Positions 1 through 11,831 of a stretch of 64,000 nucleotides of DNA are shown one piece after another. This DNA is from Lepiota brunneoincarnata. Lineage: Eukaryota > Basidiomycota > Agaricomycetes > Agaricales > Agaricaceae. The notes under the pieces were generated by a model. The model was not told where the DNA came from. It searched no databases and saw nothing but the letters and a program-made list of their open reading frames with translations. A program made the position numbers and the translations under genes. Every line of letters begins with the position of its first letter. Within the stretch, counting starts at the first letter, position 1. The stretch covers positions 372,001-436,000 of the forward strand of contig JAEBUN010000024.1 of the NCBI GenBank assembly GCA_023014365.1, read 5' to 3'.

Positions 1-1381
1 GGCATTACCGATCATCAGTCGACGCTGAGGCTGAGTTTACTACCAAACTGGCCAAGATACTCCCCAAATTGTGGGCACTGCGAACACCATTAGGTGAGTG
101 GAGAAGGGTGAGGAGGTGGAAGCAGTGGAAGTTAGTAGCATTAAAAGGCTAAATGGACTCATGAACATTTGCTACGGACAAGTATATAGAGAACTTCTGT
201 TTATAGGCAAGGGTGGCTGGATCACCATGGGAGCGCATGAGAGGTCCGGTGGGCAGGTGGTTAGCAGTGGCAAGTATCATAAGTTTATTAGTAGATGCCA
301 CCCTTCTTAAAGGCCTGGAATTAATACTATTTGTCTCAGTTAATGGTAGATAAACCAGGAGCTGAACTTCATACCGAATGTGAGTGTGATACTACCCACC
401 AAGGGTATGACTCATTTGCAGACCAGTTCCTTGGTCACCCACAGTAATTCATTGAGAAATGATTGCGAATCTAGAATTTGTCATAGCGTATGAGCGAATG
501 TTGATTATAGCGAAGAGTATGTAGTGCGGCCCTCACAAAGATATCAGGTATGTAAGGAAAAAAACATTCTGTCATAGTGTGCAGAAATGAGACTGCTACA
601 CATCGTTTCGTCCTGGTCTTTCAAGGGGCCAGGGTTTTCTCGGAGTTGTGGGGGTGTCGAGTGGCTGCTTGGTCTTGGGTGAGCGATGCGCGACCGTGCT
701 CAGGGCTTGTTCTGGGCTATGTCCAGTTAAACCGATCCATAGCTGTGCGGTTGTGAGCCTGTGACTGGATAATCCAACGCACAGGAGGCTTGTGGTACTG
801 AGGAGGGGAGGGTCAGTTCAGTGGGGGCAAACATTTCTCGCTGTCACAATGTTGTGATGCTTCTCGTAGGTCACGATGACTCGCTCCTTGCTTGGTCATG
901 TTGTCATGACCTGCTCTTCTTCACTTTCTCACAGCCATTGTGACCCGCTCTCGTAGGTCACGATAGCTCACCTCGCTTGGTCACATTGACATGACCCGCT
1001 CTTCTATTTGTCACAGCCATGGTGACCCACTCTCGTCTTTCGCTCATGTCCACTCATCGCAACGGCCCTGATTTTGCCTCGACAACCTGTGTCCTCTGCG
1101 TGCTTTGGACTATCCAAGTACGCGAGGTTCAACTTGCTTGCATATGTGCATTTGGATTATCCAAGCACATTCTTTGCATCGCTCCGGTGTGGCGTTCTTT
1201 TGTTGGTGTGGGGGTGGAGGAAAGTTGAGGGGTCCAGGGAGTGTGATAAGCAGCCCGACCTTTTTTTTTGGTACCTAATAAGCTACTGAAATACTGTCCG
1301 GTCTCGATAGTGACTCTATAGCCTGCAAGCGTGCGGAATGTCCAAGGTGTATTATTACTTATTCTACTTGGCGCCAACATA
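1..1381. other. Left-edge region with no recognisable gene
   Basis: I see no convincing gene here. Bases ~3-93 keep an open plus frame ending in a GTGAGT donor-like site, so they could be the last piece of an exon entering from the left, but no family is recognisable. The rest has short stop-rich frames and an ~85 bp tandem repeat at 862-1030. Confidence 0.4.
862..1030. repeat. Two-copy ~85 bp imperfect tandem repeat
   Basis: Bases 862-948 and 950-1030 both begin TCTCGTAGGTCACGAT and run through TGGTCA, CATGAC, GCTCTTCT and TCACAGCCAT to GTGACCC. Short inverted GTCA/TGAC words recur inside each unit. No coding potential was seen. Confidence 0.7.
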
Positions 1382-3225
1382 CTAAATGTTCCTCAGGGAA
1401 TCCCAGAAATCTTTTACCCTTATAGCTGTCACCGGTACAATGTCTCCTGCATCTATCAAGTTTCCTGTGTCTATCAAGTCCTCGTTTTCTCTCTGAGGGT
1501 TGACACAGAACTTCCAAAGGTCCAGTACGTACTCCTGTAATAAGTTGCGTGGCAACATACTCAACACAAGTTGTACAACCAGGACCACTAACATGGTCCA
1601 CAGGAGATGCCTGAACACCGTACTCGGGGCCACTATCGAATTCCTTGACGTGTCGGGAGGATGGATGGTTGCCTTTTGTGCAGGGAGGTTAGCCATTCAT
1701 ACCTTTCTGGAGCAGCTATCTTTACCTCAGAATGCAGAGTCCAAATTTTCACAGAGTGCTCACGACCATCTTGCCCACCTGTCGCAACAAGACATGTATC
1801 TCCAACTTGTTGGACCTCCTGAGGTGGTTAGATAAAACCTTCAAAATTTGTGGGCAAAATGCACTGCGATAATTTGAACTATATAGCTGTCTATTTTCTA
1901 GTTGAGTGCCTCCATTTCTATCTGAACATTTCGACTCACCACCACCATGCGGCAGTTCCTTTACCTTGCTCTCTTCTCTCATCCTGAAAACCCGCGGCCT
2001 GCCATTATCGCTGCCGGCGATGATAAACCGGTCGTCCAGTGCAAAGGATACCAGAACTGGTACATTCCGGGCAATCGGGTAAGTGAATGATCTTATAGGT
2101 TGGCAATTCAGGAATGAATAAATATCCACTCCAGTTTCCAGATTTGAAACTGCTAGTTGGTTTCCGTCGGAGGAAATCGCAGAGTGGCCACTGGATATTG
2201 AAACTTCAGGGAATGAGATAAATTGTGCTATCTTTCCCTGCTTACATTCGAGTAAGCAGTGTGATTGGTGCTGTCCCTTCCCAAGGATTCACATGGAAAA
2301 ATCGGCTGTCTCGCATGTAAGTACTTAGCAAGTCGTTTTCCATGTTTGAGGCTTACACTTCATGTGATTCTAGATAAGAGATAGCAAGTTCTGATCCTGA
2401 ATTAATAAATGCGAGTCCTCTTGGTATGTTGCCGTTTGCCGGTTCGGACGCGATTTCAACTAGTTGACCTGGTCGAAGTAAAAATAACGCTCTGAACCTG
2501 TGGTGTCGCGACCTGCCTTGATTGTTGATATCGTAAACCTTCACACCATCAGGGGAAGCAGACGCAAGCCGACGATGAACCATGTCAAAGGCCAGTTCTT
2601 CTACTCTCTCGTCATGCACCTGTACATGAAAACTGATTTGATATGTCTGCAAAAAATTAACTTCTCATATCGTATCCCAGAGGCGTTTGAGCATACCGAT
2701 GAATCAGAGGGGGCTTTTTGGCAGAGGAAAACCTTTCCATCTGCGCAACCAAAAGCAAAACATGCAGGCCTATCCTCCCCATCTGAACATAACCATGTTG
2801 CAGCAAAGACAGGGCCATTGAAGAGAACTTTGAACGTCCGACATGCATACCCTTGCTCGACGTTCCAAACTGTAAGTGTTCCATCATCTGCTATAGATCA
2901 CGGTTAATCATAAATCAGCGGTTGGCTTGCATTACCCACCTCCACTTAACAATCTAGATCCGTCGGGGCTAAACTTCAGCACGTTGATGGGAAGGTGGTG
3001 GGCCTTCAGATTGTGTTTAAGCTGAATCTATAATCATATGAGACGTAGGCATGAGTTCGAGCCAATGCAATATACCTTGACATCTGCTGAAGGCATTGTA
3101 GGTTGTCTGGAGTAAAATTGGGGTGTTTGGAAGTTTGTTGCACTCGCTCCACCGCCTTCACTTTCAACTTTTATATTGGTTTGATCTTTTGTATCTTTTT
3201 GTGTGTATCCTGTTGCTATAGCCAT
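1382..3225 (-). CDS. WD40-repeat protein with C-terminal membrane segment (multi-exon)
   Basis: On the minus strand, exons joined by canonical GT-AG introns give WD40-type blades. Exon 1 is 3225-3076 (Met start). Introns are 3075-3022, 2939-2891 and 2696-2647 (54, 49 and 50 nt). Readable motifs include PINVLKFSPDGSRLLSGADD, GTLTVWNVEQG, RLASASPDGVKVYD, GHSAISSDGNQLAVSNLETG and FIIAGSDNGRPRVFR, then a last blade with ATGGQDGREHSVKIW near 1760. The final exon (within 1382-~1690) has a hydrophobic run LLWTMLVVLVVQLVLSML, suggesting a membrane anchor. Boundaries between ~2360 and ~2250, and around 1700-1960, are not resolved by simple frames; a frameshift or extra introns are possible. WD40 proteins act as interaction scaffolds; the partner is unknown. 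This is the most ordinary cellular gene in the window. Confidence 0.75.
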
Positions 3226-3439
3226 TACGACAATATTTTTTGTATCTTTTGTTCGTGCCAGTGCCTCCTATCAACTTAGGTGTGACCTATCAGGAATGAC
3301 ACTCAACCAAATTGGATTGTATATGAAAAGTATTTGTATCCTCACAAATGTTTTTGTTTTCCGTTATGTTTTGTTGCACCCGTAATAGTTGTCCTCCCTT
3401 TATAAGTCATGTACCGCAGAAGCCTGCCTTCATATTACC

Positions 3440-6330
3440 ATGAATCCCTCTCGAACACACCGACATCAATGCGAAACCTGCTCGCCACCCCGTCATCAAC
3501 ACACCCTCCGTTCCCATCGCTCACCACAAGTCGAAGAGCATGATGTTGGTTCAAGGGGTAGACGTCGAAGCTTATCTTCAAAGAGGTAAGTACACTTGGA
3601 ACTTTTGGAATGTCACGTCTCATGGTTTGTTGATGCAGCTGTGAAGAATTAGGCAGACATAGGGATCGGAGCCTTTCTCCGAGAAGGTGAATATATGTCT
3701 CATATCGCAGAATTTGATGCCTATTTACTTTGCCAGGCGGCAACACAAAAGTAATCCTACTGCTGCTTCTGCCGCTCATAGTGTGGGTTGCAGAATTTCT
3801 GCAATCATCACCATAACTCACAATATACAGAGCTTGGTACATTTTGGGCGCACGCTCAATTCATATCTCTGGCCAGGTGCCACAGGACATGATGTCGAAG
3901 TATGTCCCACCCCTCCCACAAATAACTCTTCTCTCATTTTCCTTAGATGGGTGTACTTTCCCACCAGAATGTGGATGAGCCTTCCTGCCCTAATGTAATC
4001 ACCCCAGAAGAGCCCTCCTGCCTGGATATAACCCCTTCAGTCAGACAACCGACTCTGGCTTCCACTGAACACCCTACCCCCAACGAAGCTCCTTTAGCCA
4101 GATCCCCTATCCTGAGAGCCAGTCCCCTCCAAAATGTAACTCCCCCTGCCAAACCTACCACCCTGAACACAGCCAGATCCGTGATCCCAAATGCCTCTCT
4201 TCCCACTGAACATCCTCTCTTGGATGTCGTTCCCACCATTGAATCCCCCACCCCAAATGTCGCTCCCGCCATTAAATCCCCCACCCTGAATGCTGGCCCT
4301 TCGGCCAGATCCCCTATCCGGAATGCTGCTCCCTCCATCCAATCCCCTATCCAAACCACGGCTCCTCCAGCTGAATTCTCAATTACAGATGTAACTCCTT
4401 TGACTGGATGCACTACTCCGAGTGCAACTCCCTTACTAGATCCCCCCATCCCATCCACAAACACCTCTGTTAGACTCGCTGAGGCTAGCATGACCCACAT
4501 CAATGACAGCCAGCTGTCCCGTGAGTTGAATACTGCTGAAGGAAGAAGGGCTGGTTCTGTACCGAGTGATGTAGGTTCTTGCGCATTCCAAGTTAAAAAC
4601 ATATTAAATGGTCATTAGACGGACCTGAACAAAGATATTGATGATCCCATGGCTGGCCAGGTGCGACCGTCCATCGAAACCCGGGTGAGTGGTATCCTAT
4701 TACCTGGGGTTGGACCTTTGCTCACCTTGGCTTCAGCACCCTGTAGTATCAGAACTTTCTTCGCACCAACAGGATCTTGAGAGAGTGGTTTGTATATCTC
4801 TTTTCCCCAATACCCGCTCATTCAAACCCTTTGTTCTTTTAGTTTCAGCAAGGACTAGATGAGCTGAAGTTACAAGCAACACTGAATGCAGTGCAGAACC
4901 CCTCCTCCTCCCCTTGCCATTATGCTAACTGATCTGTCTAGGCACAACTCCAGGCAGCACTAATGGAGGCTATTGACAAACATCTCAATAGGCTGCCCAT
5001 GCAGGCAGCTGGAACCCCAGCTTTGAGCCCCAGCACCACCCTCTCACGCAACCACCAGCAAGCGGCCCAACCTCTAGATAATGCCATTGACAGTTATGAC
5101 TCTGATGAGTCTATGGAAGAAGTTCAAGCTGAATGCCAGAAAGATGAGAAGAAATGCACACCTAGGAAACAAACCCCTAGTATAGCACTTGAGGTACGCT
5201 TGTTTAGTTCTCGTAAGTCAGGATGTATGCTCACATAACCAGTGACATCTGCGGGAATATTTCAAAAACAAGAACCTTTGGCACTCAGTGCCAGCTAATA
5301 TACCTACCCCTCCAGATGAGCAGAAAATCAGTCACTATTACAAAACCAACGAAAATGGGCCTGAAGTTAATTCCCCTCGCTTCAACTGGAATCTACCATT
5401 GACTCGATCGAGGTGGAATAATGATATGTTGACCTTACTTGTGGATGAATACCGCACTCACCTCATTAATGACATTGAGCAGCTCAAGAAATTGACTGCT
5501 ACCAAAGGAGCTAGGTGTCTATCAAGTCTCGAGGGTTCATGGTCCCAAATCTTAGGTTTACTTGAGCTACCACCCAGGGCGACTACACCTCAATGCATAA
5601 GGATTCGTATGGTTCGTATTCTCGAACGTACAAAGAAAGCATACCTGGATGCCCAGCCACCTCCCCCCCAAGCAACGGAATCTTGTACTGAAAAGGAGGC
5701 TCATGTGGCTGCTGGGAGGATAATGAAAATGCGGCAGGGCCGTATGAACTCAAGAAGAAGTGGAGTGCGTATCCTGGATGCTCCTTCCAGCTCAAATGTT
5801 GTAGATTAACCCATATTCATCAGCTCTATAAGCATCGCCTTGGGATAATTGAAGATCGTTTTCATGATGATCCGACTTTTTGGACCAGCATTCGTAATTT
5901 AGTCCAGAATCTCACGGATAAGGGCATGAGTGGGGATGAGACCGAAACAGAGCCCTATGGAGTACAGTTGAAGCAGGTGCGACGTGTTGAACTGAATTGG
6001 CGTAATGCTCAGATCGTGGCTGTCCTGGCTTCTGTCGATAACACTGGCTGTGCTAGTATCTCCAGGCGGGGAAACAGACACCTGGAACGCATCTTAGCCT
6101 CAACAACTATCAACAATCCTCCCGATCATATGACCACAGGTGTTCCAAAATATCTTCCTGCCAACTACTATGATGCAACTTGGCGAAAAGCGTTGTCACA
6201 GGCACAGTGGATCGGCATGGAATCCCAACCTGATTCCCCACTCCCTCAAGTTTCACAAACCAATGTGGTGCCCTGACTTTGCCCCTGGCGAAACACCACA
6301 TGATGGAATTGTATTGGTATCATCGACGAT
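3440..6330 (+). CDS. Hypothetical multi-exon gene, Pro-rich repeats plus 'GMSxDE' region; possibly a pseudogene
   Basis: Several plus-strand open segments line up. Bases ~3444-3585 end at a GTAAGT donor. Bases 3947-4618 encode a Pro/Thr/Ser-rich stretch of degenerate ~10-residue units (such as PTPNVAPAIKSPTLN). Bases 4963-5193 end at a GTACGC donor with an acceptor at 5288. Bases 5289-5809 contain RFNWNLPLTRSRWNNDML. After a frame change near 5740, bases to ~6276 read HRLGIIEDRFHDDPTFW, then GMSGDETETEP and QVRRVELNWRNAQI. The last part resembles, from memory, a recurrent Agaricomycete hypothetical family with a GMSxDE motif and a LPxNxYDxxW block; no biochemical role is known to me. Frame changes at ~5740 and ~6245 could be introns or decay. 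It may be cargo of, or a neighbour to, the downstream tnp2 element. Confidence 0.45.
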
Positions 6331-6339
6331 TAAGGTATG

Positions 6340-7135
6340 TATCTGTTTGGGCCCTTAAGGCCTCTATCTGTTCCATCTGCAATTACGTAGTATACTATGT
6401 ATGAACTTCTTCGTTGCCCAGTTATTCTCGTAGTGGTTTAGGACTGGGAACTTTTTAGTGATCTTCATGCGCATTATTGACGTATATGTACAGATATTGG
6501 TTGTGTCCATACCATTTGACAGACCTCTTCTACCTTTTTGGGATCCTGCTCTGTGAATGGCTTGCAGTTGTTTAGGTGACGCCCCACAATTTCTCTAACA
6601 AATTTCTATTTGCTTGTCAAGAACAGTGTAAAATCATTATGTGTGGAACACACCTGTACTTCTTTGTATGTACTCTGCTCCCATCCAAGTACTGTAAATA
6701 ATGTGTAACCACCTCGAGCAAGTCACCCCAGCTCTCCACGTGGTTCCGGGATAACTTCGTCAATCACTCGTGCAGTCTGCACTATGGCCTCGGGGCCCGT
6801 CTTCCAGCAGGTTCGAAGAGTTGAATGAAGATTAGGAGAGTCGCTATTTAGGGTGTACATGGTCCTTAAGGCATGTGCTGACATACTCATGGAGATGCGA
6901 TGCCTGCTGCTAATACTGGTTTATAAGCTGAAAATACAAGCACTTTGGTTGTGATGTACCATATTGTTCTCAATAAGGGGGTTTATTGTGAAATACAAGG
7001 TCTTTATTGAACGTGCCCCAAGTATTTTTTACTTCTACTTACGGAATAAAGACCTAACATTCATATATTCCAGCACGCTTGGTCGTATCCCGGAATCCAC
7101 ATCCAAATTAACCAATACCCCACTCGGAAACTAGC
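6340..7135. other. Intergenic region, no feature seen
   Basis: This is AT-rich sequence with stops in all frames between the hypothetical gene and the tnp2 transposase. I found no terminal inverted repeat by eye and no RNA gene. Confidence 0.5.
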
Positions 7136-8575
7136 ATGGGACAAAAACGAGTGTCTCCCAACACCCCTCCCCCATCGGATAGTATTCATGATGGCTTATC
7201 CCGCCTGACTCTCAGCACTCCATCCCCTCCAGAATCAAGTCATGATGACCTTCTCAACGAACTTCTGGCCATTCTCAAATCGACCAGCGCAAAAGCACAG
7301 GATGTTCGTCAGGAGCTCAACATCTGGAATAAAATCAATACACCGGTGCCATTGCACCAGACGTCAACCAGATTTTCCACAAGAAACAAAGCTTTGGCAT
7401 ATTTTCAAGAAGAGCTCCAAACTTTCAACTGCCTACGTCTTCACCTCAACGGGTTATCTGATTATGGGAGCGCAGGCATTATCCATCTGAAACATGGATC
7501 CTTACAAGTTATTCAAGTGATTGTACCGATGCTTGAACGTAGGATAGAAGACTGGAAAGCGACTCTGAATCAAGAGCTTAATGCGCACAACACAGGTGAG
7601 TTTTTTTCCCTATTCAATTGCCGCATAGAGCACTTATCAAAATCACTACTTCAGACCGTTATTTCGATCACCCCCTTCGACAGGCCAATCCCAGCATTAT
7701 TATCATCCTATATCTAGCTGTTGCCCTTCACCTCCTTGCCTTGTGCTCTCGCTCAGTGAGCAACTTTTCTCTTCAGATGACAAAATTGGCTTTGCAATCT
7801 GCTTTTCATGACCACACACACAAACAGTTGTTTGATACAATCCCCAATGATGTTCGTGTTGCTTGGGCCAAATTTCTTATCGAGCCAACGGTCACCACTT
7901 ATGCTACATGCCCTACGTGCCACTCCCTCTACCCCCCCCTCACTCAGGGTGATCACCTGATCTACCCATCTCAATGTACCTTTGTTCGATTTCCTGGCCG
8001 TCAGCCTTGTGGAGTGAGGCTTTGCAAGCTTGGAGTTCGCAATGGTTTCAGTGTCCGAGTTCCAATCCGTCCCTACACGATGCAGAGCTTCACTACTTTT
8101 CTTGCCTCATTCTACACTCGCCCCAGCATCGAGGCCGCTATCTGGGCTACAAACCGCCCTCCAATGCAAGGCATGACCATTCACGACATCATGCAGAGCC
8201 AAGGAGTTCAAGAGTTCCGTGATCACCAGGGCAACATCTTTGTTGACTGTGAAGGCGAGATTCGAACTGTCTGGAGTCTAAGTTATGACGCCTTCAATCC
8301 ATTTCATAATAAAGCTGCAGGGAAATCGGTCTCTTGCGGGATCTTTGCCATGGTCTGCCTCAGTTTGCCCCCTGAACTCCGCTACAAGCCCAAGAACATA
8401 TATCTTGTTGGCATCATTCCTGGACCCAGGCAACCCTCCAATGATGGGCTCAATTCATACCTGGGAGAATTAATCAACACCTTAATTACCTGCTACATCG
8501 AAGGCACATGGTTCAGTCGAACATATGAGCACCCGGAGGGACACCGCTCACAGGAAGCTGTCATACCAGTGCACT
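7136..8575 (+). pseudogene. tnp2-type (CMC/Plavaka-like) transposase, 5' half only
   Basis: The Met start at 7136 opens ~150 codons that end at a GTGAGT donor (7596). Coding resumes ~7655-8575, optionally with a further splice before 7777 (acceptor CTCTTCAG). The second exon shows the cysteine pair YATCPTC followed by CTF and PCGVRL, as in a zinc-binding segment. The signature region follows: TVWSLSYDAFNPFHNKAAGK, SCGIFAMVCLSLPPELRYKP, NIYLVGIIPGPRQPS. These match the tnp2-like transposase family common in Agaricomycetes, where proteins are usually ~1000 residues. Only about the first 45% is present: homology stops at AVIPV and the next bases belong to LINE-A, so the catalytic C-terminal half is lost. 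Identity as a tnp2 family member is confident; activity is excluded. Confidence 0.8.
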
Positions 8576-11500
8576 GAAGGGTCCACCGCCCGCCTGGCCA
8601 AAGCCAGCAAGTTGGTGAACAAGACAAGACCAGCGGCACCCTCGACAGTAACTGCCTTGGACACTGCCAGCTGGATGGCAAAAAGTTCGGCCTCCAGAGC
8701 CATAACCTTCTCCCCCAGAAGCCAGACCGCATGGATGCAGTCCAGCCCCTGGAAAACCTGGGTGGCTGAGACCACCTGGTGGACCCAGCAGGGCAGCAGA
8801 CTCATGTCCGTCGCTGCCACCAGAACCCCCGGATCGGCCTGCACCCGGGCAAGAACCCAGTCAAGAGCTGCGATGTGGGCTACAAGGGTGTCCTCCACCC
8901 TCCAGTCGCATGAGTGGAAGTGGACCCTACCCAGGTACACATCCAAGAGACAATGCCCTGGCCAAGCCTCCAGTGCAACAGTGTCAAAAGGCCTGGCGAG
9001 GGCAACAAGATGCTGGTTAGCATCAACAACAGGCCCCTTCACCTTGATCAACTTGCAGGGAGGGAGCCTGGCTATGGACCAGATATGAGACCGGAGATCG
9101 CTGCTGTAGCCCCAGCCAAGGAGGGCATGAATGGGATGGCCTGGAGCAAGCGTGGCATACCACAACTCGGCGTGGTCACAAAGCTTCTGGAGGTGAAGAT
9201 GAATGGGGATCAGGCCTGCAATGGCCCCGACCCCCCATCAGGCGATGTCCTAAAGGTGCCGGTAATCCAGAGTGCAGCCTGCTGCTGCATCCAGTGAAGG
9301 TGGTCCAAAGCACCCTTGCATCTGGTGCCCCAGTAATACCACAAGTGAAAGCTGTATGTGGCAATAGGAGCCACGCACGACCGATAAAGTAGGTGCTTCT
9401 GGTCTGGCAAAAGCCCCCGGACAGAATTACCAAGCATCCCTATGGCCTTGACCATGGAGATAGCCTTAGTAGAGTAGAAGTGAACATGCTCCTTGAACGT
9501 AAGGGCACAATTGAAATAGAAGCCCAAGTACCTCCAATAGGTCCTGGGCCGAAGAGGGGTAGTGCCGGTGAATGGGGGAAACCCTAAGTCCACCAGGGGG
9601 TCCTCACTGGAACAATCCCATGAGAAATAGAAGAGTTTGGACTTGTCGTGCTCCACAACAAGCACGAACTGAGTAAAGGTGTTATGGACAACCTTGTAAG
9701 ATCTGTGGAGCAGGACACAGTTAGCGTCCAAGTCCCAGGCCTGCGCCATGATGGTACCATTGTTGATGTAAGACAGGAGCAAGAGGCCTGGCTGAGGGAG
9801 CCTCTGCTCAATAATATACATGGCGGGAGCCAAGTAGAGGCTGGACAGGACAGGTGAGAGGGCAGACCCCTGGCCCACCCCCACCTCTGCCCGGAATGGC
9901 TTAGACAGAAAGGAATTCCAGGTGTAGCTGGTAAACTTCCCCATGAGATAAGAAGCAAAGAACCGGCCCACACAAGGGGAGAACCCCTGCCAAGCCAGAA
10001 CTGTGAGGAGCATCCCATGGTTCAGGGATGGGAAGAACTGTGCGATGTCAAAGGCAAGAACACTTGTCTTTAACCCACGGGCCCACCCAGTACGGACCAA
10101 GTGCACAAGGTAGGCACCAGCATCTTTGGTGGACCGCTGGATCACACCGCTGAACTGGTTCAGATGGAACATGCCAAACTTGACAGCCTCAAACTGCAAG
10201 CAGCATGAGATCATTTTCTCAATAAGTTTACCAAGAGTGTTAAGAAGGACAATCGGTCTGAACGCCTTTGGGGTGGCATAGGAGGGCTTGCCAGGCTTCA
10301 GTATGATAACCGATATGCTCTCCTTAAAGTGACAAGGCCAATGCCCGCATGCCATGCAGGCATCAGCAATCCAACAGACCAAACAAGTAACCGTTGGGCC
10401 CACCAGAATGGACTTGAGGTGCATCCATGTGATATGGTCTGGACTGGGCAAAGATAAGGAGGAGCACATGTGCAGGGCCTCGTGCATCTCCAAATTGGAG
10501 AAGACTGGCCACTCCCGCGATGGGAGTGGATTGATCTGATCAAGAACCCTGACATCAATTGGTCAATCATTGGCAGCGTTGTAGGAACCATGGAGCCCCT
10601 CCCAGAGCTCCTCAAGAGTGTTGCAGGGGCAATCACAGTAGCGGATTGCCTTGCAAGGGGGTAACCTGCATGCCCTGACCCAATCCATCAGGTCCCAGGG
10701 GCGTTTGTTGGTAGAAGCAATCTCTTCGATGTGCTCATCAAAGAACTTGCACTTGGCAGCCTTCCAGGTCCACTTAAACATGCAAGCATCCTCCCGGTCC
10801 CGAGACCAAGAATACGCTGCATAAGTGCAGGAGCACTTGTTATCCCACCACAGTTTAGACCGTGAGACAATGCAGATCTCCTTGGAGTGGGTGAGCCATG
10901 CCTTAGAGAAGACCGCAGAGATGGCCAGGGCCACCTTGTTGATCCTGTTGGATGAGCCCAGGTCCAGAAAGTCCAGACCCACAAGCCCTGTCAAAACCTC
11001 AGCTAGGAACTCGGCCTCCTTGTCCAAGTCCCGCTTCAGCAAGTGCCTGGGCACAGCCTTCTTGAAGGCCTCCAGAGGGACAGTGATCCAAAGGGGGCAA
11101 TGATCAGATTGGCCCTGCAGATCGGGACACCACAAGGGAAACGGCAGATGGCCTGCAGACACCCTCACAAACATGAGGTCAATCATGGTAGAAGCAAGCC
11201 CCTCCTCGAAGGGGAAGTGTGTGGGGCCAGGGTTCTCAGGAAGCGAGAGGTCCAGGCCCAACAAGTCCGCCATTTCCAGTAGGGAGGCAGCAGTAGTGGG
11301 GTTGTGGGGAGCCCATGGGTCCCACTGTGGCATGTGGCAGTTAAAGTCCCCTGACATGAGGGCACACTGCAGGAGAGAGTCAATGGCATCCGCCAGATAG
11401 CGGATACCTGACTGTCTGTCATCCAAATAGATGTTGAGGAAGTACATGGCCTCCCCATGCAAAAACATGGAGACGGCCATGACATCACAGTGATTGACAA

Positions 11501-11831
11501 TGTCACATTGAAGTGAGGGCCAGAGCTGCATCATCTGGTTATGTACATATGCCATAACCCAAGGGGGCTGATCCAGGGAAGAAGGAGGGTGGAACAAGCA
11601 CAGCCACTCTGGATGCTTGGGCACCCCAACAACCTCATCCCCGTCGGGGTCAGAGGAAGATGGAATGCGGCAGATAGAGCGCCAAGGCAGCTCCTGCAAT
11701 AGGAACAAATCCATGTCATCTTTGAATTGTTCGAGTAGGGAGTCTACAAGAATGTAACTACAAAATACATTCTGAGACCAGATATGACAAGCCCACCTCA
11801 ATCTCCTAGGTTCCTGACAGTTTCTATTCAT
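8570..11831 (-). pseudogene. LINE-A ORF2: APE endonuclease, RT, partial RNase H
   Basis: One frame runs from 11831 to ~9210 with a single TGA at 10565-10563. The endonuclease shows LLQELPWRS, SGDFNCHMPQWDPW, TMIDLMFV and QGQSDHCPLW, keeping the catalytic Asp and His. RT follows with ILKPGKPS, KAFRPIVLLNTLGKLIEKMI, VLAFDIAQFFPSLNH and GVGQGSALSPVLS. The polymerase box at 9759-9770 reads YINNG instead of YVDDG, so both catalytic Asp are now Asn. After a frameshift near 9200 the RNase H domain begins (9165-8570) with TDMSLLP, LEAELFAIQLAVS and LFTNLLA; the last motif also shows Asp to Asn compared with copy 2. It is dead by several independent changes. The order EN-RT-RNase H fits the fungal Tad-like group. 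Confidence 0.85.

Noticed and set aside
1749..2129. Separate small gene
   Set aside because: It is part of the WD40 coding region (SDNGRPRVFR blade) whose apparent Met is internal.
3943..4602. 219-codon minus-strand frame, Gly/Val-rich
   Set aside because: Low-complexity complement of the plus-strand Pro-rich repeat; no start context or family.
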